The notes under the pieces: model-generated | Seen by the model: the letters and a program-made list of their open reading frames with translations, nothing else | The model's database searches: none | What the model was told of the DNA's origin: nothing | Shown here: in pieces, positions 43,519 to 51,358 of the stretch | Position numbering within the stretch: the first letter of the stretch is position 1 | How the letters are laid out: every line of letters begins with the position of its first letter | Origin: Cellulomonas aerilata | GTDB lineage: Bacteria > Actinomycetota > Actinomycetes > Actinomycetales > Cellulomonadaceae | Length of the DNA: 64,000 nucleotides | NCBI RefSeq assembly: GCF_007991755.1 | Contig: NZ_BJYY01000019.1 | Span: 99,186 to 163,185, forward strand | Reading direction: 5' to 3' | Translations under genes and position numbers: made by a program

Positions 43519-44748
43519 GTGGACGGTGCGACCTCCACGGGCACGGCCCACGGGCCGGCGACGTCGTACGCGGCGGCGGACGGCCCCCGGGTCGGTCCGG
43601 CGACCGGCACGTCGACCGGGACGTCGACCGGCCCCTCGGCCGGCGCCTCCAACGGCACGGGGTCGGACCCCGTGCCCGCCCGGGACGGCGCCGCCCCCGG
43701 GCCGGTGCGCCGGGCGACGATCAAGGACGTCGCCGAGGCCGCCGGGGTCTCCCGGTCGACCGCGTCGCGCGCGCTCACCGGACGCGGGTACGTCGGCCTC
43801 GGGGTGCGCGAGCGGGTGCAGCACGCGGCGGAGGGGCTGGGCTACGTGCCCGACGCCACGGCCCGGCACCTCAAGCAGCAGGTGTCCCGGTCCATCGGGG
43901 TGCTGGTGTCGGACCTGCGCAACTCGTTCTACGCCGACCTCGCGGCGGGCATCAGCCAGCAGGCCCGGCGCCGGGGCTACACGATGATGCTGGCCGACGA
44001 CAACGGCAGCGCCGCGGACGAGGTCGCGGCCGCGGAGCGGTTCGTCGCGCTGCGGGTCGCGGGGGTCGTGGTCACCCCGGTCGCCCCGGACGTCGTCGCC
44101 TACCTCTCCCGGCACCGCGTGCCGCTCGTCGAGGTGGACCGGCAGTTCGGCGAGGGCGCCTCCGACGCCGTCCTGGTGGACAACAAGCACGCGTCCCGCC
44201 GGGTGACCGAGCACCTCATCGGCCTGGGGCACCGCCGGATCGCCCTGCTCATCGACGAGATGGAGTGGACCACCGGGCGGGAGCGGCACGCGGGCTACGA
44301 GGAGGCGTGCCGCGCGGCGGGGCTGCCCCTCGAGGAGTCGCTGGTCGTCGCGGCGCGGTGGGACGCCGGGGCCGCCCGGGCCGCGGCCGCCGACCTGCTG
44401 CGCCGACCGGACCCGCCGACCGCGATCTTCGCCGCCAACAACCTCCTCGCCGAGGCGGTGTGGCGGGCGGCCGCGGACCTGGGCGTCCGGCTGCCCGACG
44501 ACCTGAGCCTCGCGTCGTTCGACGACGCCCCGTGGATGAGCATGGTGACGCCGCAGGTCACCGCCGTGGAGCAGGACGCGGTGGCGCTGGGCGAGACCGC
44601 CGTGACCCGGCTGCTCGAGCGCATCGAGGCCGCGCAGGCGCCGCCGCGCACGGTGATGCTGGGCGCGCGCGTCCTCCAGCGCGGGTCGACGGGGCCCCCG
44701 CCGGCACGGGCGGCCGTGAGGTCGGGCAGCGCGGGGGCGGGGGCATGA
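43519..44748 (+). CDS. LacI-family transcriptional regulator
   Basis: DNA-binding repressor, 409 residues. The helix-turn-helix is ATIKDVAEAAGVSRSTASRAL (about residues 66-86), followed by the hinge and the periplasmic-binding-protein-like effector domain (VSRSIGVLVSDLRNSFYADL to the LPDDLSLASFDDAPW segment). The first 62 residues are a Thr/Gly/Ser/Pro-rich extension not usual for LacI; an in-frame GTG just before RRATIKDV could be an alternative start, though the GTG at 43519 has the better ribosome-binding site (AGGGGG). It likely binds the two TGGGATCGATNTCA sites upstream of its own operon and so is autoregulated. The inducer is presumably a breakdown sugar. Confidence 0.9.
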   Translation: MDGATSTGTAHGPATSYAAADGPRVGPATGTSTGTSTGPSAGASNGTGSDPVPARDGAAPGPVRRATIKDVAEAAGVSRSTASRALTGRGYVGLGVRERVQHAAEGLGYVPDATARHLKQQVSRSIGVLVSDLRNSFYADLAAGISQQARRRGYTMMLADDNGSAADEVAAAERFVALRVAGVVVTPVAPDVVAYLSRHRVPLVEVDRQFGEGASDAVLVDNKHASRRVTEHLIGLGHRRIALLIDEMEWTTGRERHAGYEEACRAAGLPLEESLVVAARWDAGAARAAAADLLRRPDPPTAIFAANNLLAEAVWRAAADLGVRLPDDLSLASFDDAPWMSMVTPQVTAVEQDAVALGETAVTRLLERIEAAQAPPRTVMLGARVLQRGSTGPPPARAAVRSGSAGAGA

Positions 44749-47507
44749 CCGCGGACCCGCCCCCGGACGCTCCGACCCCGGCCCGGCGTCCCGCCGCGAC
44801 CCCGGACCGCACGCTGCACATGGTCGGCCACGCGCACCTGGACCCGGTGTGGCTGTGGCCGTGGCAGGAGGGCTACGCCGAGGCGCGGGCGACGTTCTGG
44901 TCCGCGATCCACCGCATGGACGAGTACCCGGACTTCGTGTTCACGTCCGACCAGGTCGTGCTGCTGTCCTGGGTGGAGGAGTCCGACCCCGAGCTGTTCG
45001 CGCGCATCCGCGAGCGGGTCGCCGAGGGCCGCTGGCAGCTCGTCGGCGGGTGGTGGGTCGAGCCGGACTGCAACCTGCCGGCGGGGGAGTCGTTCGTCCG
45101 GCAGGGGCTGTACGGCCAGCGCCACCTGCGCGAGCGGCTCGGGGTCACCGCGACCGTCGGCATGAACGCGGACCCGTTCGGCCACCACGCGATGCTGCCC
45201 CAGATCCTGCGCCTGCAGGGCATGGACTCCTACGTCTTCCTGCGCCCCGGACCGCACGAGGGTCCGCTGGTCGGGACCGCGTTCTGGTGGCAGTCGCCGG
45301 ACGGCTCCCGCGTGCTGGGGTACCGCATCCCGTACGAGTACGGCAGCCCGCCGGGCGACGTGTCCGGCCAGACCGACAAGTCGCTGGGGGCCCTCGACCA
45401 GAGCCTGGGCGACCTCATGGTCTTCTACGGCGTCGGCGACCACGGCGGGGGCCCCACCCGGGCGAACATCGAGTCGGTCCACCGCTACGACCGGATGGGC
45501 TCCTTCGGGCGGATGACCCTGTCCCACCCGCGCCGGTACCTCGACGGGCTGCTCGCCCGGGAGGCGCAGGCTCCCACGCTGCCGGTGTGGCGCGGTGACC
45601 TGCAGCGGCACGCGGCGGGCTGCTACTCGGCGCACTCGGGCATCAAGGCGTGGCAGCGCCGGGCGCAGGCGGCCCTGCTGTCCGCGGAGCGGTGGGCCGC
45701 GGTCGGGGCGCTCGCTCACGGCCTGCCCTATCCCCGGGACGACCTGGGCCGCGCCTGGAAGGCCGTGCTGTTCAACCAGTTCCACGACGTCCTGCCCGGC
45801 TCCGCGATCGAGCCCGCGTACGACGACGCGCGCGACCAGCTCGGCGAGGCGGTGGCCGTCGCCAAGCGGGTGATCAACCGGGTGCACAACGTCCTGGCGC
45901 GGCAGGTCGACATCGCGCTGGTGGAGGGCACGCAGCCGGTGCTCGTCCTGAACCCGCACCCCTGGCCGGTCACCGCGCACGTGGAGCTGCAGTACGGGTC
46001 CCAGCCCACCGGCGTGCACGTCGTGGACGCCGACGGCCGGGTCGCGGTGTCCCAGCGGACGCAATCCGTGGCGACCACGGACGACCGGGGGCGGGCGGCC
46101 GTCGTCCTCGAGGCGCACCTGCCCCCGTTCGGGTACCGCCTGTACCGGCTGGTGGCCGGGGCGGCGCCGTCTTCCGCCGGGCCGAGCGCGGAGCCGGCCG
46201 GCACCCTGCTCGCGAGCGGGACGGTCCTGGAGAACGACGTCCTGCGGGTCGAGGTGGACCCGGCGACCGGCTGGCTGACCTCCCTGCGGGACAAGCGCAC
46301 CGGCGCCGACCTGGTCGCCGGGGCCCGCGGGGAGCACACGCAGGTGAGCGCCGACCCGACCGACACCTGGGGGCACCGGGTCGTCTCCTACGCGTGGCCC
46401 GGCGCCGCGATGCGGACCACCCGGGTGGTGCTGCGCGAGAGCGGCCCGCTGCGTGCGGTGCTCCGGGTCGAGCGGGAGTGGGGCCGCTCGACCCTCGTGG
46501 AGGAGCTGGTCCTCGGGCACCGCAGCGACAGCCTCGAGGTCCGGGTCACCCTCGACTGGCGGGAGAGGGCGCACCTGCTCAAGCTCCGGTTCCCCGTCGC
46601 CCTCGACGAGCCGGTCAGCACGTACGAGATCCCGTTCGGCACCCTCGAGCACCCCGTGGACGGCGCGGAGAACCCGGCGCAGTCGTGGGTCGACGTCAGC
46701 GGGTCGGTGAGCGGGTCGCCGGACGGGCGGCGCGCGGGCCTGGCCCTGGTGAACGACGCGAAGCACGGCTACGACGTCCTGCCGGCCGACCCTTCGCCCG
46801 GGCCGACCGCGAGCATCGGCCTGACCGCCGTCCGCAGCCCGGTGTACTCCTGGCACGACCCCCGGCTGCTGGACCCGGACGGCGTCTACTCCTACCAGGA
46901 CCAGGGCCGCCAGTCGTTCCGGTACCAGCTCGTCCCGCACGCCGGGGACTGGCGGGAGGCGGGCCTGACGCGCCGGGCCGCCGAGCTCGGCTCCCCGGCG
47001 CGCGCCATGCTCGAGGGCTTCCACGACGGCGCCCTGCCCCCCGAGGCCTCCTTCGCCTCCGACGGCGGCGGCGCGGTGATGATCAGCGCCCTGAAGGGCA
47101 GCGAGGACGACGCCGACGGCGACGCGGGAGCGGTGGACCTCGTCGTGCGTGCTGTCGAGACGCGCGGCCGGCCCGCGCACGCGCGCCTGGCGCTGCCCGT
47201 GCTCGGCCGCGTGGTCGAGGCCGACTTCGGGCCCGGCCAGATCCGGACCTTCCGGGTCCCCCGCGGCGGCGGTGACGTGGAGGAGGTGAACCTCGTGGAG
47301 TGGGCGCGCGACGACCTGCCGGGCGGCGTGTTCACCGGCGCGGAGCTGCCGGCGTCCCGGTCCCCGGCGGGGGTTGGCGCCGGGGACGCGGACCGGCCGG
47401 GGACCGGTGCGGCGCACCCCGACGACGGCGGTGACCACGACGCCTCGGACGCCACCACGCCGGCGCAGGCGATGGCCCCGGCACAGCGCCGCAGCCCGGT
47501 CGACTGA
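44745..47507 (+). CDS. GH38 alpha-mannosidase
   Basis: A 920-residue glycoside hydrolase family 38 enzyme that releases alpha-linked mannose. Zinc ligands are seen as His31 and Asp33 (GHAHLDPVWLW), the nucleophile Asp143 in MNADPFGH, and His347 in NQFHDVLPGSAI. The rest has the beta-sandwich domains typical of the family. It lacks a signal peptide, so it acts on imported mannosides. The ATG overlaps the lacI stop. The last 60 residues are Asp-, Gly- and Pro-rich and look disordered. With the importer and the clan GH-D enzyme it points to a mannose-containing glycan as the substrate of the whole region. Confidence 0.92.
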   Translation: MTADPPPDAPTPARRPAATPDRTLHMVGHAHLDPVWLWPWQEGYAEARATFWSAIHRMDEYPDFVFTSDQVVLLSWVEESDPELFARIRERVAEGRWQLVGGWWVEPDCNLPAGESFVRQGLYGQRHLRERLGVTATVGMNADPFGHHAMLPQILRLQGMDSYVFLRPGPHEGPLVGTAFWWQSPDGSRVLGYRIPYEYGSPPGDVSGQTDKSLGALDQSLGDLMVFYGVGDHGGGPTRANIESVHRYDRMGSFGRMTLSHPRRYLDGLLAREAQAPTLPVWRGDLQRHAAGCYSAHSGIKAWQRRAQAALLSAERWAAVGALAHGLPYPRDDLGRAWKAVLFNQFHDVLPGSAIEPAYDDARDQLGEAVAVAKRVINRVHNVLARQVDIALVEGTQPVLVLNPHPWPVTAHVELQYGSQPTGVHVVDADGRVAVSQRTQSVATTDDRGRAAVVLEAHLPPFGYRLYRLVAGAAPSSAGPSAEPAGTLLASGTVLENDVLRVEVDPATGWLTSLRDKRTGADLVAGARGEHTQVSADPTDTWGHRVVSYAWPGAAMRTTRVVLRESGPLRAVLRVEREWGRSTLVEELVLGHRSDSLEVRVTLDWRERAHLLKLRFPVALDEPVSTYEIPFGTLEHPVDGAENPAQSWVDVSGSVSGSPDGRRAGLALVNDAKHGYDVLPADPSPGPTASIGLTAVRSPVYSWHDPRLLDPDGVYSYQDQGRQSFRYQLVPHAGDWREAGLTRRAAELGSPARAMLEGFHDGALPPEASFASDGGGAVMISALKGSEDDADGDAGAVDLVVRAVETRGRPAHARLALPVLGRVVEADFGPGQIRTFRVPRGGGDVEEVNLVEWARDDLPGGVFTGAELPASRSPAGVGAGDADRPGTGAAHPDDGGDHDASDATTPAQAMAPAQRRSPVD

Positions 47508-47525
47508 CCGGGGGCTTGCCGTCAC

Positions 47526-47540
47526 GGTTGTGTCACAACC
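47526..47540. promoter_or_regulatory. Perfect inverted repeat before the STAS gene
   Basis: GGTTGTG-T-CACAACC is a perfect 15-base inverted repeat 19 bases after the GH38 stop and 128 bases before the STAS start. It could be an operator; it is too AT-rich for a typical terminator of this genome. No regulator is assigned. Confidence 0.35.
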
Positions 47541-47667
47541 CGCGGAGTCCGTGTCAGCACGACCTGTGACATGGAACAGTGGGACTCCCCGCGCGTGCGG
47601 ACGGCCCCGGTGCCCACGCCGGGGACGTGACGCGGAGACGTCGTCCGGCCTGTCAGGAGGTAGCCCG

Positions 47668-48147
47668 GTGGCTCACATGCTCTCGGAGGTCCCGGGCCCG
47701 CACGGGTCGGCTCCGGCGGAGTCGGGCACCTCCCGCCCCGCGGTCTCCCGACGGCAGGGCGCCGCGCCGTCGGTGCCCTCGATCGCCTCGGCCCCCTTGC
47801 CCGGCAGGCCGGTCGTCCCCGGGCTCACGGTGGCGCGCGGGCCCGCGGAGCCCCGGGACGCGATCGCGCTGGAGACCCGCCGCGGCCGCCTGCTGGTGCG
47901 CTTCTCGGGCGAGATCGACACGGCCCTGCGGGCCCGGTTCGACCAGGTGCTCGCGGTCGTCCGGGCGGCCCACGAGCCCGTCGCGGTGGACTGCCGGGAG
48001 GTCACCTTCTTCGGCGCCGAGGGCGTGCGGATGCTCGTGCTGCTGCAGCGGGTCGCGGGCGGTCCGGGGGTCGCGGAGTACCAGCCGAGCGTGTCCGTGC
48101 AGCGCGCCCTGCGGCTGTCGGGCATCGAGCGGTACCCCTTCGGCTGA
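47668..48147 (+). CDS. STAS-domain protein with Ala at the phospho-site
   Basis: A 159-residue protein: a disordered Ser/Pro/Gly-rich start (about 1-60), then a STAS domain, LETRRGRLLVRFSGEIDTAL, AHEPVAVDCREVTFFGAEGVRMLVLLQRV. The anti-anti-sigma motif D-S-x-G is replaced by FGAEG, so the serine normally phosphorylated by an anti-sigma kinase is Ala. GTG 47668 is chosen because AGGAGG ends 7 bases before it. It could be a permanently active antagonist, or bind a partner independent of phosphorylation. No cognate anti-sigma gene is adjacent; the RsbP-like phosphatase 18 kb away is a possible but unproven link. Confidence 0.7.
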   Translation: MAHMLSEVPGPHGSAPAESGTSRPAVSRRQGAAPSVPSIASAPLPGRPVVPGLTVARGPAEPRDAIALETRRGRLLVRFSGEIDTALRARFDQVLAVVRAAHEPVAVDCREVTFFGAEGVRMLVLLQRVAGGPGVAEYQPSVSVQRALRLSGIERYPFG

Positions 48148-48226
48148 CGCCGGACGCCGGCCGACGAGCCGGACCGGCGGCTCGCGTCGGTGGATCCGCA
48201 CCGCTCGGCCGCCCGCCCCCCGCGGC

Positions 48227-48232
48227 TATGCT
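48227..48232 (+). promoter_or_regulatory. -10 element for leaderless cofD
   Basis: TATGCT ends 7 bases before GTG 48240. The ATG within TATGCT (48228) is in frame but would lie inside the promoter, so it is unlikely to be the start. Confidence 0.45.
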
Positions 48233-48239
48233 CCGGCGC

Positions 48240-49181
48240 GTGCCTGCGGCAGACATGACGGTGACGGCGCTGGCCGGTGGGGTCGGCGGGGCGAAGCTCG
48301 TGCACGGGCTGGACGGGCTCGTCCGGGACCTCACCGTCGTGGTGAACACCGCGGACGACGCGGAGGTCTACGGGCTGTCGATCAGCCCGGACCTCGACAC
48401 GGTCATGTACACCCTCGCCGGGCTCGCGAACCCGGTCACCGGGTGGGGCGTGGCGGGGGACACCCGGGTGACGCTCGACGCCATGGCCGGCCTGGGGGAG
48501 CGGACGTGGTTCACCCTGGGCGACCGTGACCTGGCGACCCACGTCGTGCGCACCGGACGCCTGCGCGCCGGGACGCCGCTGTCGCGGGTGACCGCGGACC
48601 TCACCGCGGCGCTCGGCATCCGGGCACGGCTCCTGCCGATGACCGACGACCGCGTCGCGACGATGGTCGACACCCCGGCGGGGCGCCTGGACTTCCAGGA
48701 GTACTTCGTCGGCCGGCGTCACCAGGACCCGGTCGTCGGGCTGGTCCTCGACGGCATCGAGACCGCGGCGCCGGCACCGGGGGTGCTGGCGGCGTTCGCC
48801 GACGCCGACGTCGTGGTGCTCGCGCCCTCCAACCCGTTCGTCAGCATCGGCCCGATCCTCGCCGTTCCGGGGGTGCGCGACGCGCTGGCCGGCACCTCGG
48901 CCCGCCGGGTCGGCGTCAGCCCGATCGTCGGAGGGCAGGCGCTCAAGGGTCCGGCGGCCCAGATGCTCGCGGACCTCGGCCACGAGGTGTCGGCCCTGGG
49001 GGTGGCGCGCCTGTACGTCGGCCTGCTGGACGTGCTCTGCATCGACGAGGAGGACCGCGCCCTGGCCCCGGCCATCCGGGACCTCGGCCTCGACGTCGTG
49101 GTCACCGGCACGGTGATGGGTGGGCCCGACGACCGGCGCCGGCTCGCCCGCGAGGTGCTCGACGCCGCGGTCGGCGGGTGA
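48240..49181 (+). CDS. cofD: 2-phospho-L-lactate (enolpyruvyl) transferase, F420 synthesis
   Basis: CofD/FbiA joins Fo to the phospho-enolpyruvyl or phospho-lactyl moiety from a GDP-linked donor, giving (dehydro-)F420-0. It has about 313 residues. Family motifs are LAGGVGGAKLVHGL, VVVNTADDAEVYGLSISPDLDTVMYTL, GDRDLATHVVRT and SNPFVSIGPILAV. The start GTG 48240 is chosen from the -10 position; ATG 48255 (MTVTALAGG) is an alternative. The stop overlaps cofC. CofE/FbiB and FbiC are not in the window. The gene faces an F420-0 transporter operon, suggesting that this cell makes or remodels F420 from imported intermediates. Confidence 0.93.
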   Translation: MPAADMTVTALAGGVGGAKLVHGLDGLVRDLTVVVNTADDAEVYGLSISPDLDTVMYTLAGLANPVTGWGVAGDTRVTLDAMAGLGERTWFTLGDRDLATHVVRTGRLRAGTPLSRVTADLTAALGIRARLLPMTDDRVATMVDTPAGRLDFQEYFVGRRHQDPVVGLVLDGIETAAPAPGVLAAFADADVVVLAPSNPFVSIGPILAVPGVRDALAGTSARRVGVSPIVGGQALKGPAAQMLADLGHEVSALGVARLYVGLLDVLCIDEEDRALAPAIRDLGLDVVVTGTVMGGPDDRRRLAREVLDAAVGG

Positions 49182-49840
49182 GGACGACCGTCGCCGTCGT
49201 GCCGCTGCGGGACGGCCGCTCGGGCAAGACCCGGCTCGCCGGGGACCTCGGGCCGGACGACCGGTCCTGCCTGGTCGCGGCGCTCGCCCGCCACGTCGTG
49301 GCCACGCTGGCCGCCACGGACGCCGTCGCCCGGGTCGTCGTGGTGACCGCGGATGCCGCCTTCGCGCACGCGGCGCTGGGCGGCGTCGGCGGAGCGGTGG
49401 AGATCCTGACCCAGCCGACGGACCGTCCCGGCCTCAACGCCGCGCTCGACGTCGCCCGCGAGCGGCTCCTTCTCACGGACGCCGACGCCCGCCTGCTCGT
49501 CGTCCACGCGGACCTGCCCGCGCTCGCGGCCGTCGATGTCGCCGCCCTGGTCGACGCCGCCGGCCCGGTGGTCGTGGCTCCCGACCGCACCGGGACCGGC
49601 ACCAACGCGCTGCTGCTGGACCGCCCCGCGGCCGGCTTCCCGTACGCGTTCGGCCCCGAGAGCCTGGCCGCCCACCGGGCGCAGGCCCGCCGGCGGGGCT
49701 GGGTGCCGGCCGAGGTGGACCGGCCGGGGCTCGCCGTCGACCTCGACACCGTGGCGGACTGGGCCGTCCTGCCCGCGCCGGTCCGCGCGCGCGTGGTGGC
49801 CGCGGTCCCCGGCATGGCGGCGCTGCCGGTCGCGGTCTGA
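49178..49840 (+). CDS. cofC: 2-phospho-L-lactate guanylyltransferase, F420 synthesis
   Basis: CofC/FbiD activates phospholactate or phosphoenolpyruvate with GTP for CofD. It has 220 residues with the nucleotidyltransferase pattern VAVVPLRDGRSGKTRLAGDL, then VVVTADAAFAH, LLVVHADLPALAAVDV and VVVAPDRTGTGTNALLL. The GTG start overlaps the cofD stop. It converges on the nitroreductase gene with only 16 bases between stops, and no hairpin is obvious there. The pair cofD-cofC thus forms a compact two-gene unit. Confidence 0.92.
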   Translation: MRTTVAVVPLRDGRSGKTRLAGDLGPDDRSCLVAALARHVVATLAATDAVARVVVVTADAAFAHAALGGVGGAVEILTQPTDRPGLNAALDVARERLLLTDADARLLVVHADLPALAAVDVAALVDAAGPVVVAPDRTGTGTNALLLDRPAAGFPYAFGPESLAAHRAQARRRGWVPAEVDRPGLAVDLDTVADWAVLPAPVRARVVAAVPGMAALPVAV

Positions 49841-49856
49841 CGCGACCGGCCCCGCG

Positions 49857-50531
49857 TCAGGCCCGCGTCAGGGGCCCGGTGGGAGGCACCGACGCGTCCG
49901 CCCCCTGCCAGGCCCCGCGGTGCACGACCTCCTCCACCGGACGACGGCGCCGCGTCACGGAGGAGCCGCTGGGCCGCTCGTCGGGCGCGCGGTGCCCGAC
50001 CGTGATCGCCCCGACCGGCGTGTAGTGGCCCGGCACGCCGAACTCGGTGCGCAGCCGGTCGGTCCGCGACGCCGGGACACCGAAGAAGCACGCGCCGAGC
50101 CCCTCGTCGACGGCCGTCTGCAGGATGAGGAGGGCGGCCATGCCGGCGTCCACGTGCCAGTACGGGACCGGCCACTGGTCCTCGTCCGGCGTCCGCGCGC
50201 CGGTCGTCTTGTCCGGCTCGGCGTACCGGCGCCGGTACAGCGCCTCGGACGAGAACGGCACGACGACCACGGGCGCCGTCCGCATCCCCCGCAGCCAGCC
50301 GGCGAGCGGCGACCCGAGCTCGTCCGGCGTCGTGGCGTCCCAGAACCGGTCGACGTCCGCCCGGCTGTCCAGGACGAGGAAGCCCCAGCCCTGGCTGAAC
50401 CCCGCACTCGGCGCGTGGACCGCGTTGCCCAGCATCCGGTCGACGACGGCGGGGTCCACCGGCTCGGGGGAGTAGCGGCGGACCATGCGGCGGCGGCGGA
50501 CGACGTCGGTGAACTCCATGACGGCGATCAT
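49857..50531 (-). CDS. Nitroreductase-family FMN protein in F420-0 transporter operon
   Basis: A 224-residue nitroreductase-like flavoprotein. Family features are RRRRMVRRYSPEPVDPAVVD, APSAGFSQGWGFLVL and the FMN-facing AALLILQTAVDEGLGACFFGVP. The ATG at 50531 overlaps the stop of the transporter ATPase (ATGA); a second in-frame ATG at 50519 would begin MEFTDVV. Because it is the last gene of the F420-0 importer operon and faces cofC, a role in deazaflavin metabolism is plausible, for example as a stand-alone dehydro-F420 reductase like the C-terminal domain of FbiB. This is inference; many nitroreductases have other substrates. Confidence 0.78.
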   Translation of the reverse strand: MIAVMEFTDVVRRRRMVRRYSPEPVDPAVVDRMLGNAVHAPSAGFSQGWGFLVLDSRADVDRFWDATTPDELGSPLAGWLRGMRTAPVVVVPFSSEALYRRRYAEPDKTTGARTPDEDQWPVPYWHVDAGMAALLILQTAVDEGLGACFFGVPASRTDRLRTEFGVPGHYTPVGAITVGHRAPDERPSGSSVTRRRRPVEEVVHRGAWQGADASVPPTGPLTRA

Positions 50532-51358
50532 CCGCCCCAGGCGCCCACGGCTGGGAGGTCCGGCGGTGCGGCGGCCCGGAACGCCAGGACGGGCCGGTCG
50601 GTCCCCGGCTGCGGCAGGAGGGTGGTGGAGACCCCGTACACCGCGTCGACGACCGCGGGCACCAGGACGTCCGCCACCGGCCCGGCGGCGACGACGGCGC
50701 CGCCCGCGAGGACGACCGCGTGGTCGCAGTAGGCCGCCGCCAGGTTGAGGTCGTGCAGCGCCACGAGCGCCGTCGTGCCGCCGGAGGTCGCGGCCCGCAC
50801 GAGGTGCAGGGCGGCGAGCTGCGCCTGGATGTCGAGGTGGTTCGTCGGCTCGTCGAGCAGCAGCAGCTCGGGCCTCTGGGCGAGCGCCCGGGCCAGGTGC
50901 ACGCGCTGGCGCTCGCCCCCGGAGAGCGAGGCCAGGGGGCGGTCGGCCAGACCGGTCAGCCCGACGGCGTCCAGCGCGGCCTGGGCGGCGGTGCGGTCGG
51001 CGTCGGAGTCCGCCGCCCAGCGCGAGCGGTGCGGGATGCGGCCGAGCAGGACGGCGTCGCGCACGCTGAGCTCGACCTCGGTGCGGGCGTCCTGCTCCAC
51101 CAGGGCGACCCGGCGCGCGCGGTCGCGCGGGCGCATGGCGAGCAGGTCGGCACCGTGCCAGCGCACGTCGCCGGTGGTCGTGACCCGGCCCGGCAGGGCG
51201 CCACCGACGCCGGCGACCAGCCGCAGCAAGGTCGACTTGCCCGACCCGTTCGGCCCGAGCAGGCCGGTGACGGTCCCGGCGGGGACGGTGAGGTCGATGC
51301 CGTCCAGGACCACGGTGTCCCCGATCCGCACCCCGCCGCCGCGGACCTCCAGGCTCAC
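50528..51358 (-). CDS. Putative F420-0 ABC transporter, ATP-binding protein
   Basis: FecE/BtuD-like ATPase of 276 residues with Walker A LLGPNGSGKSTLL, signature LSGGERQRVHLARAL, Walker B LLLLDEPTNHLD and switch His in LVALHDLNLAAAYC. It fits the TIGR03873 group, the ATPase of a transporter proposed to carry F420-0 or a precursor; the call leans on the adjacent cofD-cofC. The GTG start overlaps the permease stop. The protein sits on the cytoplasmic face. A vitamin B12, siderophore or other metal-chelate substrate is the alternative reading. Confidence 0.8.
   Translation of the reverse strand: MSLEVRGGGVRIGDTVVLDGIDLTVPAGTVTGLLGPNGSGKSTLLRLVAGVGGALPGRVTTTGDVRWHGADLLAMRPRDRARRVALVEQDARTEVELSVRDAVLLGRIPHRSRWAADSDADRTAAQAALDAVGLTGLADRPLASLSGGERQRVHLARALAQRPELLLLDEPTNHLDIQAQLAALHLVRAATSGGTTALVALHDLNLAAAYCDHAVVLAGGAVVAAGPVADVLVPAVVDAVYGVSTTLLPQPGTDRPVLAFRAAAPPDLPAVGAWGG

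Noticed and set aside
41565..44744. Upstream extension of the GH38 frame covering the MBL and lacI genes
   Set aside because: Only the part after ATG 44745 shows GH38 motifs; the upstream part is the shifted frame of two clear genes.
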